Positions 1 through 7,706 are shown, counted from the stretch's first letter. The stretch: 23,930 nucleotides of DNA from CAG-611 sp964487215 (GCA_964487215.1 CAZAPU010000009.1:1-23930), one strand, 5' to 3'. Notes: generated by a model from the sequence alone, not told the origin. Numbers and translations are program-made.

Positions 1-1380
1 TGCAGCCATTAAACTCATACATCCAGCACATATACTTGCTTGTGAACTAGAACCATTACTTTCTAATACTTCTGCTACAACTCTAATTGTATAAGGAAAT
101 TCTTCTTCACTAGGTAATACTTGTAATAATGCTTTTTCTCCTAAAGCACCATGTCCAATTTCTCTTCTACCTGGTGAACCATATCTTCCTGTTTCTCCAA
201 CACTAAATTGTGGGAAATTATAATGATGCATAAATCTTTTACTTTCTTCATCAGATAAGCCATCTAATATTTGAAATTCAGAAATAGAACCAAGAGTAGT
301 TACACTTAATACTTGAGTTTGTCCTCTAGTAAATAATGCACTACCATGTGTTCTTGGTAAAATGTCTACAAAACTTGATAAAGGTCTAATTTCATCTATA
401 GCTCTGCCATCAGGTCTTACTTTATCTTCAGTAATTAATCTCCTAATTTCTTCTTTTTCTATATTTTCTAGAACTTCTTTAGCTTCTTTTATTATTTCTT
501 CTAAATTATCAGCATCTTTATACATTTCTTCGATAGTATCTATTGCTTCTTGTTTAACTAATGCTGTTTTTGCTTCTCTTTCTAATTTTTCTTTTGCTTG
601 AATAGCATTAACCATTTTTACAGTAATAATATCTCTTACTTTAGAATTTAATTCTTCATCAATTTTTGTTAATTGATATTCAAATGTTTCTTTTCCTAAT
701 TCATTTATTATTTCTTCTTCAATAGCAATTAATTCTTTAACAGCTTCATGTCCATACATTAAAGCTTCAAGCATATCTTCTTCACTTGCTTCTTTGGCAC
801 TTGATTCAACCATATTAATTGCATCTTTAGTTCCTGCTACTGNNNNNNNNNNTGTTATATAAATATTTCCTTTTTCAACTTGTTCTGGAGTTGGATTAAT
901 GATTAATTCTCCATCAACTTTTCCAACCACTACTCCTGCTATTGGTCCTTCAAATGGTAAATCTGATAATCCTAATGCTAATGATGAACCAAACATAGCA
1001 GTTATCTCAGGTGAGTTTGCAGTATCAACTGATAAAACTGTATTAATAACTTGAGTTTCATATTTAAATCCCTCTGGAAACAAAGGTCTAATTGGTCTAT
1101 CAATTAATCTTGCTGCTAAAGTTGCATTTTCAGTTGGTCTTCCTTCTCTTTTTATAAATCCTCCAGGTATTTTACCTACAGAATATAATTTTTCTTGATA
1201 TAAAACTGTTAAAGGAAAGAAATCTCCTGTAACAGGTTCTTTTCCTCTAGTAACAGCTGTCAAAACAACTGTATCACCATATCTTACTAAACATGCTGCA
1301 TCAGCTTGTTTTGCTAATTCTCCTATTTCTACTACAATAGGTCTTCCTCTAAATTCATATTCAAATGTTCTTTTTTCCAT
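1..1380 (-). CDS. pnp: Polyribonucleotide nucleotidyltransferase (PNPase), N-terminal two-thirds, cut by window edge
   Basis: PNPase is the 3'-to-5' phosphorolytic exoribonuclease of the RNA degradosome. The reading frame starts at the ATG at 1378-1380, five bases after a GGAGG site (1386-1390), and runs off the left edge. What is visible is the first RNase PH domain (start MEKRTFEYEFRGRPIVVEIG, then GGFIKREGRPTENATLAARL and RPIRPLFPEGF), the helical linker (VAGTKDAINMVE, MLEALMYGHEAVKELIA) and most of the second RNase PH domain (RPDGRAIDEIRPL, LFTRGQTQVLSVTTLG, PGRREIGHGALGEKAL, ESNGSSSQASICAGC). The C-terminal KH and S1 RNA-binding domains, about 240 residues, lie outside. A 10-N gap interrupts the frame at 843-852 but keeps phase. 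It follows rpsO by about 45 bases with a hairpin between them, the usual rpsO-pnp order. Identification is firm. Confidence 0.97.
   Translation of the reverse strand, partial: MEKRTFEYEFRGRPIVVEIGELAKQADAACLVRYGDTVVLTAVTRGKEPVTGDFFPLTVLYQEKLYSVGKIPGGFIKREGRPTENATLAARLIDRPIRPLFPEGFKYETQVINTVLSVDTANSPEITAMFGSSLALGLSDLPFEGPIAGVVVGKVDGELIINPTPEQVEKGNIYITXXXXVAGTKDAINMVESSAKEASEEDMLEALMYGHEAVKELIAIEEEIINELGKETFEYQLTKIDEELNSKVRDIITVKMVNAIQAKEKLEREAKTALVKQEAIDTIEEMYKDADNLEEIIKEAKEVLENIEKEEIRRLITEDKVRPDGRAIDEIRPLSSFVDILPRTHGSALFTRGQTQVLSVTTLGSISEFQILDGLSDEESKRFMHHYNFPQFSVGETGRYGSPGRREIGHGALGEKALLQVLPSEEEFPYTIRVVAEVLESNGSSSQASICAGCMSLMAA
843..852. other. Assembly gap (10 N) inside pnp
   Basis: Ten N bases interrupt pnp. 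The base pair TG occurs on both sides (841-842 and 853-854), and the flanking translation reads ...GNIYIT then VAGTKDAINM, which is continuous in the PNPase family. Merging the two TG copies removes 12 bases, that is four codons, and restores the expected protein. The gap is therefore probably a fixed-size scaffold spacer over a zero or negative-length join, not missing sequence. Confidence 0.9.
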
Positions 1381-1398
1381 AAATTCCTCCATTTTTTC

Positions 1399-1425
1399 AA
1401 AATAAAGACACTAAAAAATAGTGCC
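1399..1425 (-). terminator. Hairpin plus T-run between rpsO and pnp
   Basis: On the minus strand GGCACTA (1425-1419) pairs with TAGTGTC (1413-1407) around a five-base loop, with one G-T pair, followed by TTTATTTT (1406-1399). The stem starts in the rpsO stop codon TAG (1427-1425). It is probably a partial terminator or an mRNA-processing hairpin that lets some transcription reach pnp; this role is inferred from other rpsO-pnp operons. Confidence 0.7.
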
Positions 1426-1694
1426 TACTTTCTTAATCCTAATTTTTGTATAACTTCACGATATCTTGCAATATCTTTGTTTTTTAAATAATTCAACAGA
1501 CTTCTTCTTTGACCAACTTTCTTTAAAAGACCTCTTCTTGAATGAAAATCATGTTTATGTTCTTTTAAATGAGCAGTTAAAGTAATTATTTCTTCTGTCA
1601 AAATAGCAATTTGTACATCAGCTGAACCTGTATCTTTTTCATTGATTGCATATTTTTTAATTATTTCTTGCTTTTTCTCACTTGTTAAAGCCAT
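1425..1694 (-). CDS. rpsO: 30S ribosomal protein S15
   Basis: S15 is a primary 16S rRNA-binding protein that organises the central domain (platform) of the 30S subunit. The product is 89 residues, the standard length. It carries the family signatures KYAINEKDTGSADVQIAILT near the N-terminus, LKEHKHDFHSRRGLLKKVGQ in the middle, and RRSLLNYLKNKDIARYREVI towards the end. The ATG at 1694 follows a perfect AGGAGGT site (1700-1706) by five bases, which settles the start. It is first in an rpsO-pnp transcription unit with its own promoter (1774-1802) and a 73-base leader that may be autoregulatory. Identification is firm. Confidence 0.98.
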   Translation of the reverse strand: MALTSEKKQEIIKKYAINEKDTGSADVQIAILTEEIITLTAHLKEHKHDFHSRRGLLKKVGQRRSLLNYLKNKDIARYREVIQKLGLRK

Positions 1695-1767
1695 TTCTTA
1701 CCTCCTTATTTAGATTTCACCAATTTCTTAGTAGGTCAAGGTTTTTTAGACCACCAAAAAATGGAAC
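1695..1767 (-). promoter_or_regulatory. rpsO 5' leader with possible Shine-Dalgarno-sequestering switch
   Basis: The leader transcript contains GGUGGUC (1755-1749), GACC (1737-1734) and ACCUACU (1736-1730). GGUC can pair with GACC. Alternatively ACCUACU can pair, with one mismatch, with the SD sequence AGGAGGU (1706-1700). The two pairings share bases and exclude each other. S15 represses its own mRNA in several bacteria through unrelated leader folds, so a translational switch here is plausible, but it is inferred from pairing seen by eye only. Confidence 0.35.
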
Positions 1768-1773
1768 ATATAC

Positions 1774-1802
1774 AATATACTATAAATTATATTTAAATGC
1801 AA
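1774..1802 (-). promoter_or_regulatory. SigA-type promoter for rpsO-pnp
   Basis: On the minus strand, TTGCAT (1802-1797), a 17-base spacer and TATATT (1779-1774) match the housekeeping consensus at four and five of six positions. The -35 box overlaps the T-run of the terminator of the preceding gene. The predicted start is near 1767. Confidence 0.6.
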
Positions 1803-1829
1803 GAAAAAGTTTCTATTTTCTAGAAACTT
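1801..1829 (-). terminator. Intrinsic terminator overlapping the stop of the cadherin-like gene
   Basis: A perfect nine-base-pair stem, AAGTTTCTA (1829-1821 on the minus strand) with TAGAAACTT (1815-1807), has a five-base loop and is followed by TTTCTT. The stem contains the last codons and the TAG stop (1822-1820) of the upstream gene. Confidence 0.75.
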
Positions 1830-3724
1830 CTTTTACAATAAGGACAAGTTTTTAATTCTGCAGAAACTCTATGTCCACAAATGGAACAAACTCTAGTTTC
1901 TTCTTGTTGTGGTTTTTCCACTACCTCTACTATTTTAGACTCCTGTCCTTCAACAGGTTCATCTCTATAAACAGGTATTGGTTCAACTTCTTTTGGTTCT
2001 TCTTTATATGATTCTAAATTAATAGAAACCGGTGTAATTGGTGTTGTTGGTGTAATTGTATTTTCCATTTGTTTTTCTGTTTGGTTTAATTGACTTTGTA
2101 CTTTAGCTAATATTTCATCATCTTTTTTCAATTGATTTTTTACTTTAGTAGTAGTTAATGAGTCTTTATCTTTTTTGTTCTTTATTAATAAATATACTAC
2201 TAATCCTATAGCAACCAATAATGTAACTCCTGCTATTATTATGAATAACATTGTATTAGATTTTTCTATTGTAATTGTATAATCTTTAGTAGTTCCATCT
2301 GCTGATGTAACTTTTATTGTAATAACACTACCATTCTTTAAATCTTTATTTCCTCTTATTGTATATGTTGATGTTGACTCTTCAGTTATTGCTGTAATAT
2401 CTAATTTATCTTCTTTTTCTATTTTTAAAGTATATGAATCTTTAGCATAACTAAATCCTAAATCATAACCTTTAACAGAAATATTAGAAAGATTTGGATT
2501 ATCTCCTAGAGTTTCTCCTTCTTTTAGTCTTTCAACAACAATTGTATAAATTTTTTCTGTTTGGTTTTCACTTTTTACTTTAACAAGAATATTATTTTTT
2601 CCATCAACTAGTTGTTTTTCGTTTCCATCATATGTTATGGTAGCTTTATTATGTTCAGCTTCTGCTGTTACTTTTATTTTTTCTACAGAATGTAGAACCC
2701 TTACTTTATATTCTCCAACATTTTTAGAAAACTCTGGAGTTAATTTGCCCTCACTTAGTTTTATACTTTTTAATAAATTGTTAGTACTTCTATCATCTTT
2801 TCTATTTACAACAATTGTATAAGTGCCTTGGGCATCACTTTCGCTATTTACTGTAAGTGTATATTTATTATCTCCATATTGTAGAGCTCTATCTTTTACT
2901 TCACCTGATATAGTTTGACTAGATACTGCTTTAGTACCTACTATTGTTATTTTATCTATATCAGAACTTACTTCTACTCTGTATGATTTTACGGTAGATG
3001 AGAAAGTTGGATTTAATGATCCAGTAGAAATTGTTATTCCTTTTAAAGTCGTATTAGTATCACAACTTCTATTTATATTAAATGTATAATCTCTAGTTGT
3101 GGCATCTTCTGCTGTTATAGTTACTTTGTGAGTAGTGGTACCACATCCTGTATTCAATGTTGCTGCTGATGTAACTGTTGCTGAACTTGCAACTCCTACT
3201 TCTATTTTATAAGTAGATTTGTTTGTAGATAAATCACATGAAGATTGATCAAATTTACAAGTTGTATTTATTTCATCATTTGTTTTAATACTTGTTATAC
3301 TTGTATCATTATTTAAAATTTTAACTGTATCTGTTACTACAACATTGTCAGAAATAAATGAATCTGTACCATCAGTTGCTCCTGTGATAGTTACAGTAAC
3401 TACACCATCACCTGCTGTTGTTCCAGCCACTATAGAGAAGTTATCTATTTCTCCAGTAGTTGTTATATCTAAATCATTTTTATCAATAGTTCCTGTTCCA
3501 CTAGTAAATTTACTATCAATAGAATAATTTGCATCAACAGTAGTTAATGTTGATGTTTCACCATCAGCTAAAGTTGCTGTTAAACTACAATTAACTGTTT
3601 CTCCTTTTTTAGCAGTTGCAGCACAATTAAGTGAAAAAGTTGGTGCACCAACTGGAGCAGATAATACTCCAAATGGAATTAATAATAATCCCATGAAAAT
3701 AAATGATTTTAAAACTTTTTTCAA
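1820..3724 (-). CDS. Secreted/membrane-anchored protein with cadherin-like repeats and cytoplasmic zinc ribbon
   Basis: A 634-residue single-pass surface protein of unknown function. The preferred start is TTG at 3724, seven bases after GGGAGGAG; a GTG 18 bases upstream would lie inside that SD site. Residues 1-23 are a signal peptide (MKKVLKSFIFMGLLLIPFGV, then LSA). Residues 24-135 form a beta-rich, Ig/cohesin-like region. About 140-220, 221-309, 312-402 and 408-488 are four tandem cadherin-like beta-sandwich domains (PF12733 style), each opening L..I..S.G.L.P.F and closing in YTI.V.R or YT..I. A membrane helix spans about 492-514. A charged, Pro/Glu-rich cytoplasmic tail of about 100 residues ends in a four-cysteine zinc ribbon (CSIC...CPYC, Cys 613, 616, 627, 630). 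Six extracellular cysteines (34, 46, 156, 163, 194, 221) could form disulfides. It has its own promoter and terminator, so it appears monocistronic. Confidence 0.85.
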   Translation of the reverse strand: MKKVLKSFIFMGLLLIPFGVLSAPVGAPTFSLNCAATAKKGETVNCSLTATLADGETSTLTTVDANYSIDSKFTSGTGTIDKNDLDITTTGEIDNFSIVAGTTAGDGVVTVTITGATDGTDSFISDNVVVTDTVKILNNDTSITSIKTNDEINTTCKFDQSSCDLSTNKSTYKIEVGVASSATVTSAATLNTGCGTTTHKVTITAEDATTRDYTFNINRSCDTNTTLKGITISTGSLNPTFSSTVKSYRVEVSSDIDKITIVGTKAVSSQTISGEVKDRALQYGDNKYTLTVNSESDAQGTYTIVVNRKDDRSTNNLLKSIKLSEGKLTPEFSKNVGEYKVRVLHSVEKIKVTAEAEHNKATITYDGNEKQLVDGKNNILVKVKSENQTEKIYTIVVERLKEGETLGDNPNLSNISVKGYDLGFSYAKDSYTLKIEKEDKLDITAITEESTSTYTIRGNKDLKNGSVITIKVTSADGTTKDYTITIEKSNTMLFIIIAGVTLLVAIGLVVYLLIKNKKDKDSLTTTKVKNQLKKDDEILAKVQSQLNQTEKQMENTITPTTPITPVSINLESYKEEPKEVEPIPVYRDEPVEGQESKIVEVVEKPQQEETRVCSICGHRVSAELKTCPYCKRSF

Positions 3725-3776
3725 ACTACATTCTCCTCCCACTCAACACAACCCCGACTTTTATTTTTCTACAAAA

Positions 3777-3805
3777 ATTATAGCAAAATATATAAAAAAA
3801 GTAAA
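3777..3805 (-). promoter_or_regulatory. Extended -10 promoter for the cadherin-like gene
   Basis: On the minus strand, TTTACT (3805-3800), 17 bases and TATAAT (3782-3777), with TGC directly before TATAAT (an extended -10). Transcription would start near 3770 and give a leader of about 45 bases that is unusually G-rich for this window before the TTG start. Confidence 0.75.
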
Positions 3806-3813
3806 TGATTTTC

Positions 3814-5010
3814 TTAAAATATAGATTTCATATTTTTTATTTCGTTGATAAGAGCATTGTTTTCTATATAATCATAAAATAGATAATTATATCTGAAAAT
3901 ACTAAAACCACTGTAATTATCATAATTTCTACCGATAATAATTTGTTTTTTAATAATATCATCATTATTTATCCATTCAGTTCTTCCTGATCCAGCATAT
4001 ACATCTTCTGTACCAGATTTATAAAGTGCCAATGCAATATATAATTTTATATCACCATTAATTAAATCATTCCATTGTTTTACTGATTCTATAAAAGGCA
4101 TAGACTCATTTTCAAATCCGTAATATATTTGTGGCATTACATAATCAATAATATCATTATTTTTTAAAATATTTTCAATATCTAAATATTCTTCATTTAA
4201 ATTGTTATTAATATTACCTGCTGGAGATATCCCAAATAAAATATTTTTATCTATTTTTTTTATTACAGTATAAGTTTTATATAATAAATTATTAATATTT
4301 GATATTCTATATTTTTCTATAGTTAAATCTCCACCATTTTTTTGATATTCTTCATAATTACTAAGATCTATCGATTTAGTGGGATAAAAATAATCATCAT
4401 ATAATATTCCATCTATATCATAATTAAGTGCTAATTCTTCTATTCCTTTTACAATATAATTCAACACTTCCTCATCAGCTGGATTAAAATAAATTCCTTC
4501 TGAACTAATTTCAATTTTATTAGTATTTATCCAATTATAATAAAAATTATTTTCAGAAATATCATCAGTACTAGAAGTACTTCTAATTCTATATGGATTA
4601 ACCCATGCATGTATTTTTATATTATTATCATGAGCTTCATTTATAAAGTATTCTAGTATATCAAGTTCTAATTCATCTCCTTCTTTTTCCACAACTGTTT
4701 TTGAACTTAAATATATTTTCGAATTGTATATAGCATCACTAAATGGTCTAACTTGTAATATAATCATATTAAAATCACTATTCTTTATATTTAATATCAT
4801 TTCATTTATATTTTTTTTCTGCTCTTCAGCAGTTTTTCCTTTTAAAAATGCACTGTAATCAATATATGAGATAAATATTCCTCTAACTTCCGTTTGCTCA
4901 ATAGCAACATTTTTACTATCAATATCTTCATTACTTTTTTTGTTATAATTTATATAAATAATAAACGAAACACAAAAAAACAAAATTACTAATAACAATA
5001 TTTTTTTCAT
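3814..5010 (-). CDS. GHL10-type (family 10 glycosyl hydrolase-like, YngK/UPF0748) lipoprotein-like or membrane-anchored enzyme
   Basis: A 398-residue protein with an N-terminal hydrophobic anchor (residues 3-20) and an extracytoplasmic TIM-barrel domain of the GHL10 family (PF02638). Family marks seen are EVRGIFISYIDY at the domain start, FNMIILQVRPFSDAIY, the strand HAWVNPYRIR, DGILYDDYFYP, FGISPAGNIN and DYVMPQIYYGF. Relatives are predicted glycosidases acting on cell-wall or surface glycans; the substrate is unknown here. The single Cys in the hydrophobic segment is not in a clear lipobox. The ATG at 5010 follows AAGGAG, and it overlaps the spoIVFB stop by four bases (ATGA), so the two are translationally coupled. 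It ends the radC-mre-spoIVF operon. No clear terminator follows; the next promoter starts just downstream. Confidence 0.85.
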   Translation of the reverse strand: MKKILLLVILFFCVSFIIYINYNKKSNEDIDSKNVAIEQTEVRGIFISYIDYSAFLKGKTAEEQKKNINEMILNIKNSDFNMIILQVRPFSDAIYNSKIYLSSKTVVEKEGDELELDILEYFINEAHDNNIKIHAWVNPYRIRSTSSTDDISENNFYYNWINTNKIEISSEGIYFNPADEEVLNYIVKGIEELALNYDIDGILYDDYFYPTKSIDLSNYEEYQKNGGDLTIEKYRISNINNLLYKTYTVIKKIDKNILFGISPAGNINNNLNEEYLDIENILKNNDIIDYVMPQIYYGFENESMPFIESVKQWNDLINGDIKLYIALALYKSGTEDVYAGSGRTEWINNDDIIKKQIIIGRNYDNYSGFSIFRYNYLFYDYIENNALINEIKNMKSIF

Positions 5011-5801
5011 ACTTTCTCCTTAAATCTTTTATTTAAATATTCTTTCTCTGTATAATATTTACTTTTTACTTTTAAAACATGTCTTTTTTCTTTATACATA
5101 TCATTCTTATTTTTTACAATTTTTAATTTATTAAATTTAAAGCTATTAAGATATCTCTCTAATAAGAATTTATTATATAAATAATCTTGTCTTTTAAAAT
5201 AAATAGTTATTTCACTTATAAGAAAAACTCCAATTAAAAATAAATTTAAGTTTTTTAGTCTTATTATTAAAATAAGTACTAATAAATATGAAATGTATAT
5301 TACTAATTTGTTTCCTTTCTTATATGGAAATAAGTAATTACAGATTAAATTTAATAATTTACCACCATCTAAAGGATAAATAGGTAATAGATTAAATAAT
5401 AAAATTGTATTATGATAAGATCTAAATAATATATAATTTCTATAATTAATAATATTATTATTAAATAAAATATTTATTATAATAAATAATACTATTTGAA
5501 AAAATGGACCTGCTAATAAAATAATAAATTCTTGATATATTGGTTTGTTTATTTTTTCATTAAATTTTACACAACCTCCAAAAGGATATATTGATATTTT
5601 ATCTATGTTCCATTTAAATGCTTTTGCTAAAATAAAATGTCCTAATTCATGAATAATTATGATTAAAAATACTATTATAAATTCTTTATACATTCCTGTT
5701 AATGCTACTAAAACAATTAGTAATAGTGAAAAAGGATGAATATATAGTTTATTTAAAATAGTTTTTATAATCCAAATATTCTCCTTCTTTTTCAAAAACA
5801 A
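5007..5801 (-). CDS. spoIVFB: SpoIVFB-like site-2 (M50) intramembrane metalloprotease
   Basis: A polytopic membrane zinc protease of the SpoIVFB group, which in Bacillus cleaves pro-sigma-K in the mother cell during sporulation. Seen here: IHPF near the N-terminus, the zinc motif HELGH (residues 51-55 from the TTG start), FGGCVKF, AGPF, and the third-ligand motif NLLPIYPLDGG (Asp near 145). The late FLLERY motif also matches Bacillus SpoIVFB closely. The start is uncertain. TTG at 5801 and 5795 lack a good SD. A strong AAGGAG (5786-5781) instead precedes an in-frame ATT at 5771 by nine bases, which would give an N-terminus of Bacillus-like length. It lies directly after the SpoIVFA-like gene, as in Bacillus, and stops with TGA. 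Whether a pro-sigma-K substrate exists cannot be told from this window. Confidence 0.9.
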   Translation of the reverse strand: MFLKKKENIWIIKTILNKLYIHPFSLLLIVLVALTGMYKEFIIVFLIIIIHELGHFILAKAFKWNIDKISIYPFGGCVKFNEKINKPIYQEFIILLAGPFFQIVLFIIINILFNNNIINYRNYILFRSYHNTILLFNLLPIYPLDGGKLLNLICNYLFPYKKGNKLVIYISYLLVLILIIRLKNLNLFLIGVFLISEITIYFKRQDYLYNKFLLERYLNSFKFNKLKIVKNKNDMYKEKRHVLKVKSKYYTEKEYLNKRFKEKV

Positions 5802-6348
5802 TATAAATATCTTCTTGAGATGAAGCAGCTAAAAATTCTCCTTTTGATACATAATCGTATAAATTAACATTAACATTGGTTACATTTCCATACCAAACAT
5901 TAACTCCATCTACTTGCTGAATAATTATTGTATTTCCATAATTTTCTTTTTCACCAATAAATACTACTATTCCGTTTTCTAAAACAGGTATTAAATAATC
6001 ACTACCTACTGTCAAACTGACTCCGTCTTTATAAATACTTAAAGATTTATAGGCAATATCTTCACTAAAAACAGGTATTTCCTCTTCTGTTTTAGCTTGA
6101 AAAGGAATAATATCTCCTAAATATTTTTGATATAATTCATTTATTTTAGCAAAATTAAAATTAGTTTCATAAATGAACTTGTATATTACCTTGTTACTTT
6201 TATAATCAATTTTTAAGGCTATTAATCCTAACAAAAGAATTAAAATACATACTAAAACTTTAAATAATAAATTTTTAAATATTTTACCTAATCCTATCTC
6301 TTGTTTCTTTTTTCCTAATACTTTTGATACAGATTTATATTCATTCAT
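5749..6348 (-). CDS. spoIVFA: SpoIVFA-like membrane protein with degenerate M23 domain
   Basis: A 199-residue type II membrane protein that resembles SpoIVFA, the inhibitor and scaffold partner of SpoIVFB. It has a basic cytoplasmic N-terminus, one membrane helix (about residues 28-47) and an extracytoplasmic C-terminal LytM/M23 fold: NGIVVFIGEKENYGNTIIIQ followed by VWYGNVTNVNVNLYDYVSKG. The usual M23 zinc ligands are not apparent, as in Bacillus SpoIVFA. The start is placed at the ATG at 6348, after GGTGA; a TTG four codons upstream would be SD-poor. Its end overlaps the start region of the M50 protease gene by up to 53 bases, which supports co-translation and partnership. Confidence 0.82.
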   Translation of the reverse strand: MNEYKSVSKVLGKKKQEIGLGKIFKNLLFKVLVCILILLLGLIALKIDYKSNKVIYKFIYETNFNFAKINELYQKYLGDIIPFQAKTEEEIPVFSEDIAYKSLSIYKDGVSLTVGSDYLIPVLENGIVVFIGEKENYGNTIIIQQVDGVNVWYGNVTNVNVNLYDYVSKGEFLAASSQEDIYIVFEKEGEYLDYKNYFK

Positions 6349-6390
6349 ATTTTCACCCAATAAATTATATGAACTTATTATAAGATTAGA

Positions 6391-6882
6391 TTAATGTTTT
6401 TCCGCCTTTTTTAGACTTTTATTTAATACCAGATAAGATAATATAATATAAATAATATTAATAAAGATTGAACAACTAATTTTATATAATAAATCATTTA
6501 TAGTATAATTGCCATAATTTGAAACTACTAGTGAAAAGAAAAAAGTAGTATCATAAAGTACTAATACTATTAATGAACAAATTATTAGATTTATTATATT
6601 TAAATTCCTTTTATTATAAAAAAGAATAATTATTAATGATATAAATAAAAATATATATGAATTGATAAAAAAAGGATTATATAAAAAATCTGTTATTATT
6701 CCTATAATAGTGCAACTAACAATATAAATATATTTATTTTTCATTAAGAAGTATATTATTATTAATGATATAACTATAAACATAGGAAAAAACATGGATA
6801 AATTATAGTATGAATAAGGTAAAAGATTGGTAATAATATTGGATATAAAAATAGTAAAAAGAATATATATAAAACTAGTCAT
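6391..6882 (-). CDS. mreD: Rod shape-determining protein MreD
   Basis: About 163 residues, almost entirely hydrophobic, with five or six membrane helices. This fits MreD of the elongasome, which links MreC to the cytoskeleton and wall-synthesis enzymes at the membrane. MreD diverges quickly, so the call rests on length, topology and position immediately after mreC. Two ATGs lie in frame. The one at 6882 sits nine bases after AGGGA and is preferred; the one at 6891 touches that site. It overlaps the end of mreC by eight bases, which indicates coupling. A basic tail ends the protein (NKSLKKAEKH). Confidence 0.8.
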   Translation of the reverse strand: MTSFIYILFTIFISNIITNLLPYSYYNLSMFFPMFIVISLIIIYFLMKNKYIYIVSCTIIGIITDFLYNPFFINSYIFLFISLIIILFYNKRNLNIINLIICSLIVLVLYDTTFFFSLVVSNYGNYTINDLLYKISCSIFINIIYIILSYLVLNKSLKKAEKH

Positions 6883-7705
6883 TAATTTCATTCCCTAAAA
6901 TACTAACATACTCAATATTATTTATATCTTGAAATGGCTCTACATATAAAATTTTACTTATATTATAATTATCTTTTTCTATTTTTTTTACTATTCCAAC
7001 TTTTATACCTTTAGGAAAAATTCCTAATCCTGTAGTAATTACTTCACTATTAATCTCTACAGTATCATAAGCTGTAAGCCCTGTTACAACAATATAATTT
7101 TTATCATAATCATAGTTTGTTATTATTCCATGAAGTAAACCATCTTTTCCTTGCACCGCTACTGATATTTTATTTTCTGTATCATTGTTTGTTATCATTT
7201 TTACTGTTGAAGTTTTTTCATAAACATTATTTATTCTTCCTATTAATCCATCTTTTGTAACTACAGCCATATTTGTTTTTATATTATTATTTAATCCCTT
7301 ATCAATAATAAGTTCATTAAACCAATAAGATTGATTTCTACTTATTACAGTAGCATTTATTATATTGTAATCAGTATAAATATTCTTTAATTCTAATAAT
7401 TCTTTTAATTCATCAATTTGGCTTTGTAATTCTTTATTTTTATCCAAAACAATAGAGTATTCTTTACTAGTTAATAATAATTCCTTATTTTCCTTTAATA
7501 AATCTTTATTGTTTTTTAACATATTAATTTTATCTTTAATAAATTGTACTGGATAATACATATATTTAATAATACCGTTTGTATTGCTTTTTAAGTAAAA
7601 ACCAAAAAATAAACTAATTATTATTAAAAGTAATATTATACAAAACAATATTATCTTTGATTTGTTTTTAGTTTTTTTATTATAATTATATTTATATTTT
7701 TTCAT
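6875..7705 (-). CDS. mreC: Rod shape-determining protein MreC
   Basis: A 276-residue bitopic protein of the lateral wall-synthesis complex. It has a very basic cytoplasmic start (MKKYKYNYNKKTKNKSK), one membrane helix (about 18-38), a coiled coil (about 60-105, rich in K, E, L and N), and then the paired beta-barrel domains. The latter carry the family features NATVISRNQSYWFNELIIDK, AVVTKDGLIGRI and ITTGLGIFPKGIKVGIV. The length and layout are normal for MreC. The ATG at 7705 follows the radC stop by one base, with GAGGT inside the end of radC. mreB, usually directly upstream, is absent here. Confidence 0.95.
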   Translation of the reverse strand: MKKYKYNYNKKTKNKSKIILFCIILLLIIISLFFGFYLKSNTNGIIKYMYYPVQFIKDKINMLKNNKDLLKENKELLLTSKEYSIVLDKNKELQSQIDELKELLELKNIYTDYNIINATVISRNQSYWFNELIIDKGLNNNIKTNMAVVTKDGLIGRINNVYEKTSTVKMITNNDTENKISVAVQGKDGLLHGIITNYDYDKNYIVVTGLTAYDTVEINSEVITTGLGIFPKGIKVGIVKKIEKDNYNISKILYVEPFQDINNIEYVSILGNEIND

Positions 7706-7706
7706 A

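Noticed and set aside
362..601. Plus-strand open frame within pnp
   Set aside because: It is the complement of the pnp helical/second RNase PH region with low-complexity Ser/Ile-rich translation.
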